The position numbers and the translations under genes are program-made. A stretch of DNA of 64,000 nt from Euglena gracilis (taxonomy: Eukaryota; Euglenida; Euglenophyceae; Euglenales), in the NCBI GenBank assembly GCA_039621445.1, contig CP154956.1, forward strand, positions 26,767,744-26,831,743, read 5' to 3'. The first letter of the stretch is position 1. Each line of letters begins with the position of its first letter. Below the pieces are notes generated by a model. It was not told the origin of the DNA. It saw only the letters and a list, made by a program, of their open reading frames with translations, and did not search any database. Below are positions 1 to 9,800 of this stretch, in pieces.

Positions 1-687
1 CGTTTGAGGACAAAAAAGAAAACAGATGTAACCTGCTTGGCCCCAGACACCCCTTTGAAAGGCACCCTATTTGCAACAGCCACTGTTGGAGGAAAAAAAC
101 GCGAATACGAAACTTCTTCGTGGGTGATCACATGGTGGAATATAAAGTGACAGGTGCAGTCCCCCCCCCCTTGGCGATACTGGCATCCCCCCCGAATGAC
201 ACAAACGACACCTCGCCAATATTACCCCTATTACCCCCCCCATGCTGGGACCTCAGGCGAAAAAATGATACCTGGGGGTTCATTTGGGGGCTTGCTGTTC
301 ATTTGGCAACCTGCCTTTCCCACTCAGTTGTTTAGTTGCTTGCCGTGTCGCACTTTTGTTCCCATGCTTGCCTGCCTTTCTGCAGCATTCAACATGTACG
401 ATCTGAGTCACAAACCAGGCTTTCCCCACTTTTTTTTTGCCCTGCCCTCTTTCACTTTCTCGTTTCGTGACAACGGCAAGAAAACCTGGGAATTATGCAG
501 CTTTTTTGGTATTTTACGAGGAAAAACTGCCAAACGTGTTCTTAATTGGCTTTTGTTATCATCCACTGAAGCATGCATTCAACGTCCCGCACTGTGGCTC
601 TGAATGCTCGGAAGACCGAGCAAAAGTTGATCCTGAAGTTGCGCTGCACAAGCACTTCAACCTTCCGTGTTGAACAGGCTTTTGCTT

Positions 688-750
688 AAGGGATTGCAGT
701 ACCCCCGGGGGGGGGTGGGGGGGCTGGACTGCAGCTAGTCCAATTTGGAG
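688..750 (+). repeat. Copy of a G-tract dispersed repeat (end module)
   Basis: The stretch runs from AAGGGATTGCAGTACCCC through a long G run to CTGGACTGCAGCTAGTCCAA. It matches the reverse complement of about 42591-42646 almost base for base apart from the length of the G run. Two distant copies in opposite orientation show that this is a mobile or dispersed family rather than simple sequence. Confidence 0.65.
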
Positions 751-1400
751 AATTTTTGGAACAAAATCAGCCAAAGACCGGTTAAAAGCATCATTTCCAC
801 CTCGGAGGAAAATTTTTTTCCAGTTGGGGGGACCCCCGGACCGGGGGGTGGAGGGGTGTCTAGCAATTCCATTTTTTTCCAGAGTCAAGCTGATTAGCCC
901 CCCCCCCCCGGTCCTTGAGAAAAAAACCTGATGTTGAACCAGCCGTTCTACAGTGGCCTATGGTCCCTGACCATGGGTTCCCCCATGAACGCAGGAGACT
1001 GGAAACAGAGTTTGTTTTTTTTTTAAGTCTTGGACACCTCCGGGGGGGGAGGGGGGGGGAGAGGGGGTCCCTTGGACCCCCTGCCCCCCCCCACTGGGGG
1101 CGGGGTGGGGTACGGGCTGGTGGGTATATATTTTCTGGCTTCGAAAATTTTTAAAAAGGTGCAATTTTATGCATTTTTGGCCATTTTGGTGGGTGGCTGC
1201 CGATCCCCTCCCCCCTCCCCGGTCTGAAAAACCCCCTGAATGTAAAGAGTTTGTTCAATTCCTTCCATCAAAGCTCTTGAAAAAAAGTGCTTCTGTTGAA
1301 TTTGGTTTTTCCAGATTGGGGATATTTGCTTTCCCCCCCCCCTAGCCGTGGAGCACTTTAGGGCCATTTTTCTGTCCATGATTGTCATGAGGTGCATCAC

Positions 1401-1708
1401 AACCCATGGCCATCAAGACCCATGATGCCCATCCTGACCCATGTGGCCATCATGACATGATAATGGCCATAATGACCCATATGGCCATCATGACCCATAT
1501 GGACATCATGACCCATGATGGCCATCATGACCCATGATGGCCATCATGACCCATGATGGCCATGAATATCCGTGATGCCATGATGACTCCTGATGGCCAT
1601 CATCACCTGTGATGGCCATCATGACCCTTGATGTCCTCCATCATGACCCTTGATGGCCATCACAACCCAGGATGGCCATCTGCCAGGATGCCCCAAGATG
1701 GCCACCAT
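1401..1708. repeat. Minisatellite built on ATGGCCATCATGACCC
   Basis: About 16 imperfect tandem copies of a roughly 18-21-bp unit containing ATGGCCATCATGACCC are visible. The unit is best conserved at about 1500-1560 and decays toward both ends. No coding role is apparent. Confidence 0.85.
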
Positions 1709-2177
1709 GTGTGCAATGCATGTTTTTTTCTGGTTGTGAGCCTCTTTCTGGACCCCTCTTTTTCGTAGAGGAATTTTTTTTCCTGCCCGAGAGCTGAATG
1801 AGAAATGGTGCAATTCGGCCTGCAGGCACCCGATATATATATGCTTCTTCTTTTCAAGAGCTTATACTGCACTCGTTGCAGAACAAAGTGGCGGAGGCAC
1901 AGCAGTGACAGCAACACTTCCTTTGAGATTTCCCGCACTTTTGCCCCAGAACTCCAGAACACTTTTGTCCCGCACTTTTGTCCCGAACACTTTGCGATGA
2001 GAGGTGCTTTTCCTTGTTAGTAGAGGGGTTGGCAAATATGTTGTCGGATCAAACGGGGAAAGCCAGCCATTTAAAAAAAAAGGGCCACAGCAAAGAAAAT
2101 GGGCGTTTTTTTTTTTGCCTCGTGCGCCGGCGGAGAGAAGGGGGGCCTCAGTTTCACAAGGTCTTTTTTTCGCCCAC

Positions 2178-2480
2178 GGTGTCCCTTCCTCCCTTGTCGG
2201 TTTTCCTCGAGGAAGTACGAAAAGCCGGCTTTTGCGCCAGTGCTGCCGGCTAAAGGGCTTTCCTGCCAAAATGGCCCGGAGAAACGGCATCTTCGCCGCT
2301 CAACACGGCTTTTCAGCCCTTTTCCACGGCTTTTTCGCCGCTCGCAGCGGCCGAAAAGCCGGAAAGCCGTTTTGAAACAATTCGGGCGCCCACGGGCGGG
2401 AACAAGTTCTTTGTGATTCGCCCTCGGTGTCCCTTCCTCCCTTGTCGGTTTTGCTGGAGGAGTACGAGAAGCCCTACCTT
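2178..2480 (-). repeat. Two copies of dispersed repeat R core
   Basis: Near 2180-2220 and 2420-2470 the sequence reads GGTGTCCCTTCCTCCCTTGTCGG followed by a GAGG-AGTACGA stretch. This is the reverse complement of the R core seen at 33071-33120 and again at 33385-33440. Intervening DNA carries AAAGCCGGCTTTT-like palindromic stretches. R is noncoding as far as can be seen. Confidence 0.6.
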
Positions 2481-3189
2481 GCTCGCCAGCGAAGACAGGA
2501 ACCCACAAAGTCTTTGCGCTTCACCCTCGGCCCTCCCTGGCCGGTTTCCCGCCGAGCCAATGCAGAAAACAATCACACAGCACCGCCTGCAAACAAAGCA
2601 AGGGGAAGGTACGGAGGCGTCTCACATTCACTCGGAAGTCCCGCTTAGTGACACTTTCGCCGGAGCCGGCCGACCCTTAATTTTCCCTTCGAATCCAAGA
2701 GACGGGGCAAAGGCCTGAAGCCAATGCCGCGAAGCAGAGGAGCAAACAGTCTTCAGAACATCTGAATATCAATTTACAGACACTGTCAAAATATTCCGGA
2801 TAATAAACTTCAATGAAAGATGGATTGGAGAAGAACTTGGCATTACGAAGAGGGGCAGCGATCTCCGCACCGGCTGGAGAACCTAGGGATGCAGACAAAC
2901 CGTGGCAAGCTGTGGCCGCCCCGCCGCTGAAGCCGCCAACTGGGAGGAGCCACCTGAGGAGAAGTCCAAGGCGAAGGACGACGAGCCAGAGGAGACCAAG
3001 TTCGCGTAGGATGAGGTGGAGGCCCAAGCCCCTCGAGAATTTTTGGAGTTGCGGAACAGTGCCGCAGGCGGCACCCACCGTATCGACATAAAAGCCCTCC
3101 TTGAGGCCAACCCCAAGCTGCAAGGTACCCCCTCGTGCAGCATGGAGAAAAACCTGGCTCCAGCTGGTGGTCGAAAGCGCAGCGGCAAG

Positions 3190-3320
3190 TTCTTCAGACA
3201 CCTCGGGCTCCCCACTTTGCCATTGTGAGGCCATGCCTTGCTCGCCGGCGGTTTGTTGTGGTTGTTCTGGTGCGCTGGGTTAGGAGTCTCTGCTTAGTGC
3301 CTTTTTTCGCCGGAGTTGGC
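3190..3320 (-). repeat. Dispersed repeat R copy
   Basis: The stretch includes AGACACCTCGGGCTCCCCAC, TTTGCCATTGTGAGGCCATG and TGGTTGTTCTGGTGCGCTGG. The first two match the reverse complement of 20365-20400. The last continues as in the reverse complement of 33260-33360. It lies just upstream of the DIRS-type element while an inverted R copy lies just downstream of that element. It could therefore be a remnant of an inverted terminal repeat, but the shared core is only about 40 bp. Confidence 0.55.
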
Positions 3321-3505
3321 TGATTATTAACTTGCCCTTCGACACCCATAAGGAAGGAAAAGAGTTCACGAACGAAGAAGAACCAAGAAAACAAATGAAT
3401 GTCAATTCAATATCCAGAAGGACACGAACCAGACGAATATCAATTAAAAAGTCAGTTATAAAAATTTAATTTGGACTTCAATGAGCAATGCAGTGAAAAA
3501 GAAAT

Positions 3506-4586
3506 TTGAATTCTATAGCCGCGGACGTCCTGGAGCAGTGGCCGCAGCATCTGGAGAACTCATGCGGTCGACACGTGGAAAACCGTGGCCGTTCTTCCCC
3601 CCAGACCCCCACCCCAGAAATTTTCTCAGCACAAACCCCCTCAAATGACGGCCACGGTCCTTGGACCACTGTGGCCAGAAGGCCCAGAAAAAAGAAGTCA
3701 GCACCAGCCCTTGGGGGGCAAAGGATGGGCCATGGAGGCCCAAAATGCATCCCAAAGAGAAATTCAAAGCCCACACATCAGGGGCATCCCCCCCAAAGGC
3801 GCCCAGTCGACTGTACACAAATTGGCCAGAAGAAGGGGAGATGGAATCAAGGCCAAGCAGGCCACCACTACAGGGGCCATGGGGACCGATTTTACAAGCA
3901 AATCCCCTCAGGAAGCGGCAGAAAAGGTCTGTCAACCCACCCACCCCCCAATTCATCTTACACAAACAGCCCCTCTCAAGGGGAAAAGGGGGGGCCACAG
4001 CAGCCCCCCAAGATTTCCAATGGGGTTGGAGGCCAAGAAGAATTCAAGGCCTGAAAGACCAACAGATGTATTATGGAAAAAAAATTATACCTGGAGACCT
4101 TGGAGGCCAGCAGGGTGGACCCACAGTGGCCACGAAGAAGCTAAGGAATATCAAACTAGAGAAATACCCCGAGGGAGCCACAGAGGCCCTCTGCCAAAAA
4201 GGGGGGGGAAAGGGACCCACAGTGGCTCTTTCATTGACCCAGCCCCAGGAGGAAAAAGGACCCACAGTGGCCCTTTCAAGGACCCAGTCCCCAGAGGAAA
4301 AGGGACCCACAGTAGCCCTTTTGGAGGGTGGGGCAAGAACCCCTCCAACAATTATTTCTCAATTCCTGATCATTCAATCAAGGGGGAGACCCACAGAGGC
4401 CCCCCTATGGTATGTCAACTAACCACATCAACATGGAGAAGGCCAGATAGGCAAAACAGGGGCATTAAGCCCTATGGTATGTCTTCCAACAACAAGATCC
4501 TCCAGAGAGGTGAGCAGAGAGGGAGAAAGTGCATGCATATCCCCCCAGAGAAAAAGTCTTTTTCCAAGGGCCCAAGCCCTAGGTGA
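3506..4586 (+). pseudogene. Gag-like ORF of the DIRS-type element, degenerate
   Basis: A frame open from 3585 to 4586 gives 333 residues rich in Pro, Lys, Gly and Thr, with no recognisable domain. A second overlapping frame (3661-4422) is also long, so the true frame is unclear and may shift. A nucleotide unit beginning GGACCCACAGTGGC recurs at about 4118, 4213, 4259 and 4304 and produces short peptide repeats. The frame ends 12 bases before the RT-containing frame starts and is in register with it, so Gag and Pol may once have been continuous across the TGA. The Gag call rests on position and composition only. Confidence 0.45.
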
Positions 4587-4598
4587 CCTGGGGGTGCA

Positions 4599-5810
4599 AT
4601 GTCCAACACCACCAGCCCAGCCCCCACAAAATCAGTTCACCCAAGAAAAAAATTCCTTGGAGGGAAAATGGGGAGACACCCCCCTTCATCAAAGGTTGCA
4701 AAAAAGCCTGAAATGGTGGGCAAAAATGCCCCCCCAACATGTCAACTCATCAGGGATTGCATTCAACCACCCTGGGTAAACCCACCAAAATTGTCCACCC
4801 AGCCAAAAACCAGAGCAAATTTGAACCTAAACCAAGCAGAAAAAATACTGCAGGATTACGAAAAACCTGCATCCGTAATGAGGGTGAGGGATTCAACCAC
4901 CCAGCACCTGATCCCCTGGTTTCTGATTTCAAAACCAGAGGGGGGGGGGCGGACAAAATGGAGATTAATAAGCGATTGCAGGGAATTAAGTCAACGGTTC
5001 CAAGTGAAACCTTTCAAGCTGGATCACATCCAGCACATTTTTCCCGTGTTGGAAAAAGGCCACTGGGCAGCAAAAATAGACCTAAAAGATGCCTACTTCC
5101 ACATCCCAGTGAGCCAGGCCCTAAGGCCCTTTCTAAGACATCAGGTGGGGTGGGCAGACCTGGGAATTCCAGGCAGGCTGTTTTGGCCTAAATGTAACGC
5201 CACAAATTTTCATGTCAGTAATGAAGACATTCGAAAAGCTGTGGAGGAAAAGGGGCATCCAGGTGTTTATTTACCTGGACGACATTTTACTGGTAGCCCC
5301 AACACAAAACATCTTACAAAATCACCTGAACACAGTGGTCAGGGATTTAGTCAAATCAGGTTTCAAAATCAATGTCAAAAAGTCCACCCTGCAGCCCACC
5401 TCAATCGTAAATCATCTTGGGTTTCAACTAAACTTCCAAGAGGGAAAATTACAGGTGCCCCCCAGAAAACAAGAAGAGTAAAAAAGGAGCTGGGGAAAAT
5501 GGTGAAAAAAGATTACATGTCAAAAAGGCAGTTGGCTGCCATTTTGGGCCAAAGCAGATGCAATCTAATGGCCCTGCCCTTTCTAAGGGCCTTTACGGAT
5601 GCCCTGGCAAATTTTTTGGTGGAAAATTCCTCAGCCCGTTGGGACACAAAACACCCCATTTCCCAAAGGATAAAGGACCAATTAAGAGAAATAAAAATCC
5701 TACTGGACTCCTGGGGGGGGCAGACCCTTCCCCCAAATTGCAACCAGCGAGTTGCACTAAGACAGCAGTACCCAGGCCTGGGGGGGGCTGGACATTTGAA
5801 CAGGTAAAAT
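4599..5810 (+). pseudogene. DIRS-type reverse transcriptase, frameshifted
   Basis: This is the reverse transcriptase that would copy the element's RNA. The palm starts near 4960 with WRLISDCRELSQRF and continues with GHWAAKIDLKDAYFHIPV, the DIRS-type form of RT motif A. After a one-base frameshift at about 5145-5160, in a G-rich stretch, the next frame gives CFGLNVTPQIF. It then reads the catalytic motif FIYLDDILLVA near 5265-5295, then GFKINVKKS and VNHLGFQL. A further shift near 5480 leads back to the first frame with the thumb/connection region (SKRQLAAILGQ, PFLRAFTDAL). All catalytic aspartates are present but spread over two frames, so the copy cannot make a continuous protein. I consider the family assignment firm. 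Confidence 0.8.
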
Positions 5811-6130
5811 CGTGCAAAAATTTTGGAGGGGAAACTCCATTTTACACATAAATGTCAAGGAATTAAGTGCAGCAATAGGCACAGTGCAAAGCCTCAGCCA
5901 TCCTGGAGAAAATGTGTCCCTGTCAGTGGACAATCAAGTAATTTACTATTACTTAACAAAGGGGGGGGGGGCAGAAAAGATCTCTTCAATTCCATTCTAA
6001 GACCGTTTTTCAAATGTGCATGGAACACACATAAACCTGCAAGTAAAGTGGGTCCCTTCAAAGGAATGCCTAGCAGACCCCATAAGCAGGTGGGAAATGG
6101 ACACGGGGGATTATTACCTGGACCCCTAAC
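5740..6130 (+). pseudogene. DIRS-type RNase H remnant
   Basis: Following the RT, a frame at 5812-6000 reads HINVKELSAA and then VSLSVDNQVIYYYLTKGG. This corresponds to the conserved central part of the DIRS RNase H (INV.EL followed by a strand ending in D-N). A shifted frame near 6045-6110 gives a stretch resembling WVPSKECLADPISRW, the usual C-terminal RNase H signature. A run of nine G at about 5960 marks one frameshift. It would degrade the RNA strand during reverse transcription. It is non-functional here. Confidence 0.65.
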
Positions 6131-6159
6131 TTTTTCAATGGCTGAGACAGCAATTCAAA

Positions 6160-6348
6160 AATACATAAGCTTGAAAACAGACCTTTTGCCTGACCACGCA
6201 ACAAAAAACTGCCACATTTTGTGGCCAACTGGGAAGCCACAGCAGTGGATGCATTGCAATGTCCACTGGACGACATGGGGGGACTTTATGCAAACCCTCC
6301 TGGTCTGTATTTCAAAAATTTCTCCCCACATAAAAAAGGTTTCCACAG
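6160..6348 (+). pseudogene. DIRS DAM-like domain, N-terminal half (split by insertion)
   Basis: A frame through about 6163-6335 reads NKKLPHFVANWEATAVDAL and then GGLYANPPGLYF. This is the pattern of the DAM-like methyltransferase domain placed after RNase H in DIRS elements: DLFA-type start, V-D-A-L, then an NPP motif. The DLFA region holds an in-frame TGA. The domain stops at 6348, where gypsy element 1 begins, and its C-terminal half (VLMVTPYWDSAIWWPKL) resumes at 19305. The role of this domain in DIRS elements is not established. Confidence 0.75.
6345..6348. repeat. Target-site duplication ACAG, left copy of element 1
   Basis: ACAG directly precedes the TG start of the 5' LTR, and the same four bases directly follow the 3' LTR at 19301-19304. 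Four bases is the size usual for Ty3/gypsy integrases. Confidence 0.7.
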
Positions 6349-6845
6349 TGTGAGTCAGGCGTGCTGAGTGCCCAAAACAACATAACTTAACACTACCCAA
6401 CCTGCTGACTCTGCAGTTAGGATTAGGAAAATCTTATTAGGAATTATTTTCAGCTGACTCCATCTGTCCCTGTGCAGGGCTCTGTTACTCTGTTTCTCTG
6501 TCACACTGTCAGTTTGTGTGTTCAAGAACTATCTGGATCAATTATCTGGAACCAATCATTATCTTACCCTTGGTTTGGACTTTGGTACTTTCATCTTTTG
6601 TGGTTTGCTTGTATTGTGCTGGTGGATTTGCTGATTGCTTGTGGATTTTTTATCAAAGGAAAGGTGTGAGCCAACCAACCCACCTGTTTTCACCCAAAAA
6701 ACCCGCAAAAACAAAAGAAAATGCAATTTTTAAAACAAGCCGCGAGGGGAATTGAAAACACCCTGGGCAGGGTAAAAGATCCTACGCAAAGGGGTGCCGG
6801 CCCCGAGAAACTGGAAACTCAGGGGCAGGCCCCACGGTTACAACG
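6349..6845 (+). repeat. 5' LTR of element 1
   Basis: A 497-bp LTR starts TGTGAGTCAGG and matches 18804-19300 along its whole length. The end was placed at 6845 because this puts the primer-binding site immediately downstream and yields a 4-bp target duplication. The 5' copy then ends in CG where the 3' copy ends in CA, one of about eight differences. The LTR contains the gag start codon at 6721. Signals for transcription start and polyadenylation could not be pinned down. Confidence 0.9.
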
Positions 6846-9800
6846 TGGTTGCAGAGGTAGACTGCCCAATTTTGATTCCCCTCCGACATGCGGCTACGGA
6901 CAAGAAACTGAAAAACGACAAGAAACTGCAAAAACTGACGCTGACATGCCTGCTGCCTCAACTGCCATCGCTAGGATGGTGGAGCCGGCGGATGGCTGCC
7001 CAGCTCTGAACCAAACACTGGATGTGCCAACTGCCTTAACCGCCATCGTTAGGGTGGTGGAGCAGGCAGATGGCTTCCCAGCCCTGAACCAAACGCTGGA
7101 AATGCCAGCTGCCTTAACCGCCATCGCTAGGGTGGTGGAGCCGGCAGATGGTTTTGCCGCCATGTACCAATCACTGGACAGCAACAGGTGGACTGAAACT
7201 GAACAAAACGGCACAGACATTACAGTGCCACAGACATGCAATGACAGCCCATATGTCATTGCCATGGTGAACATGGACCAGGACGACACTGAACAGACCG
7301 GTCCTCCACCAGATTACAAGGAACTGGACGAAAACAACGAACCGTACTTCGACGAACAGGTGTTTGCACCACAAAACCGGTACCAACAGCCAGAAACGGA
7401 CACTCAGAACGACCAAAACTGGCAAACCGCAACAGCACAGCAACCAGGAACCCAGAGTTTTGCACTGGTGGCGGTACGACAGAGCCCGGAACAACCAGAC
7501 CGCCTCCAGGGTGAAACTGAAACTTCGTACCAGGAACCATCGTACAGCTCGTACGAGATTCCACAGCAGGAACCACAGAACCAGAACACTGACTGGGACT
7601 GGTGGTTAAACTTTGCGTACGAAACTGGACAGCTGACCCAGGAATTTCAACAGTTCAGACACAAAACCGAACAGACGAATCAGCAAACGGCAGAAACACT
7701 GCAGCAGCTACAGCAAACAACGACGGAATGGGTCAGCGAACTGCACGCAACAGTCAACAGACAGGGTGAAGCACTCATGACAGAAATAAACGGCAGACAC
7801 GAAGAACTGACGACAGTGCTGGCAACAACCCAAGCAAACATGGAACTGGTGACAGTGAACCAGAACAGGCTGTACCAGGAACATTTCAACGGAATGTCAC
7901 AGCAGATCACAGAAATCAGGGAAATGTCTGGCTCACTGGGTGAAAAACTCAGGGAATTTCACAGTTTTCTGCAGATGGCAGGTGGAAACGCACAGAACCA
8001 GGGTGAACATCTGGTTGGTTTACTGCACCGACAGAAAAAAAAAAAAAAAACAACTGCAGAACTGCAACAAAGATTGGCTGTGGCAGAAGAACGGGTCGCA
8101 GGAATCACAGGCGGAGTCCAAACGGTGAACAGCAAAGTGGACGAAACTGTGGCAACAGTGTCCAGAAAAGTTGAAAACCTCAGAGGCGAAATCAGCAGTG
8201 TGGTGGAAAAAATTCAGAAGGACATGGGCAGTGAAATCGGAAATCTGGCAGGACGGGTTCAGCAGCAGGAAACAAAAACGACAACAACCATTCAAAACTG
8301 TGATTACCTGCACAAAAAACTGGTCGAACTGCAGAAAATCCCAGATCAGCAGCAGCAGATTACACAGCTGAACGAGGAAATCGGCAGACTGAAACGACAG
8401 GTGGAAACTCTGACCTCCAACGAAGAAAAACACAAACAACGCACTGAACGTCTGAACCTGGAGGTCGGCAACCTGGGTCACAGGGTGGACGAAACAGCCC
8501 AAACGACTCAAAAACTGCTGGGTGAACTGCAAAAAGGGGCCATTAAAACGGGAACACATGCCACATCTGAACATGCCAAATGGCTGGAAATGACATCTGC
8601 CATTGGCTCAATGACAACCAGGGTCGGTCAACTGGAAGCAAAACTGGCTGGTCTGACAACAAAAACTGCAGAACGAGAAACACATGACAACGGCATCTGG
8701 CAGCATTTACATTCTCTGACCACGGAACTGCAAACACAGCAGAAACGGTGGACAGAACAGCTGGTGACCCTGGACAGAAAAATCAGTACTGTGACAAAAA
8801 CGACTGAAAACCTGACTGAAAAACTGGAAAGGCAAAACACCCAGCAAATCACAACCCCCAGCCCTAGCCTGGCTGAAATACCCAGACTTTTTGAAAATTT
8901 AAGCATTTCCTCTCGCCCAGCCTGCACAGGGGCCTTCGGGCCAGAGTCAGGGGCCAGCCCCCTGGCCGGTGGGCCTCCCTCGAGGACCCAGGCTGGACAG
9001 CCAGGGGCAGCCACAACGGCCCAACGAACAGAACAGCCCCCTCAGGGGGCAGACAGGGCCGCGGGCCAACGGGGATCGGGGACCCCACAACCCCAGAACC
9101 AGCCCCCACCAGCCCCGAGGGGCCAGCCCACAAGACAACACGGGACGGGGACCCTAGAACCCCAGGCCTGGCCAACGGGGATGGGGACCCCACAACCCCT
9201 GGTCCAGCCACGGCCAACCCTGAGGGGCCAGCCCGCAGGAAACCAAGGGACGGGGACCCCACAACCCCTGACAGGTATGTTCAGCCAGAGCAGCCAGCAG
9301 TGGGGGGACGAAACACCACACCCAAAAACGGAAGGAGGAGCTGCAGCACTGGGGACCGTTAACCCGGCTTCCCTGGTGGGGCAGCTCATCCAGCAAGAAC
9401 TAAAAACTGCCTTGACACCGTTAATTGCCCAACTGACTCGACAAACAGAACAACGACCGACTGCAGTGCCGACCAGCCCAGCGCTTACGACAAACCCGAC
9501 AAGCCCAGTACCACAGTCAACGCAACCTCAGCCGACTCAACAGCCAGTGACGACGCAACAAAACCCACAGTCCCGGACTCGGGGCTTGTTCATGTGGGCA
9601 GACGAAACCGAAACTCAGAACACAGCCACAACAACTTGGGTGGGACCCCAGCTGGGGTCTACCCAAACTGCCATCCACCACATAGGAGAGGAAACAGTGG
9701 TGGCACCCGTGGCAACGGCCCCGGCAGCATCCTTCGGGCTGCTGCTGGGTCCAGTGGGCGCGGCAATGACAAAAGACCTGGTAGGACCAACACTGCAGGG

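Larger units (their letters stand above)
1..3500. other. Gene-poor flank with G/C tracts and repeat fragments
   Basis: No convincing coding region was found. The stretch contains many runs of 7-10 G or C (for example around 160-240, 700-730, 900-910 and 1040-1110), a minisatellite at 1401-1708, and fragments of the dispersed repeat R at 2178-2480 and 3190-3320. Segments around 2640-2830 and 3290-3490 resemble each other. They share a GCTTAGTG...TTTCGCCGGAG stretch and a GAATATCAATT...ACTTCAATGA stretch, which points to an old duplication. The short open frames here are proline-, glycine- or lysine-rich by-products of the tracts. Confidence 0.6.
3500..6348 (+). mobile_element. DIRS-order retrotransposon, left fragment (decayed)
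   Basis: This fragment holds a proline-rich Gag-like region, then RT, RNase H and the start of a DAM-like domain, all on the plus strand and broken by frameshifts. The order RT, RNase H, DAM-like, tyrosine recombinase is the DIRS-order arrangement. The last two continue at 19305-20350, beyond the gypsy element inserted at 6349. Both outer ends of the element are uncertain. The many frameshifts suggest an old copy. Confidence 0.75.

Noticed and set aside
1401-1708. CRISPR-like regular repeats
   Set aside because: The repeat is a continuous minisatellite with no unique spacers, and the genome is eukaryotic.
2813-3091. Frame with EEKSKAKDDEPEETKFA as a possible gene end
   Set aside because: Short, without a recognisable family, embedded in repeat fragments and interrupted by stops.
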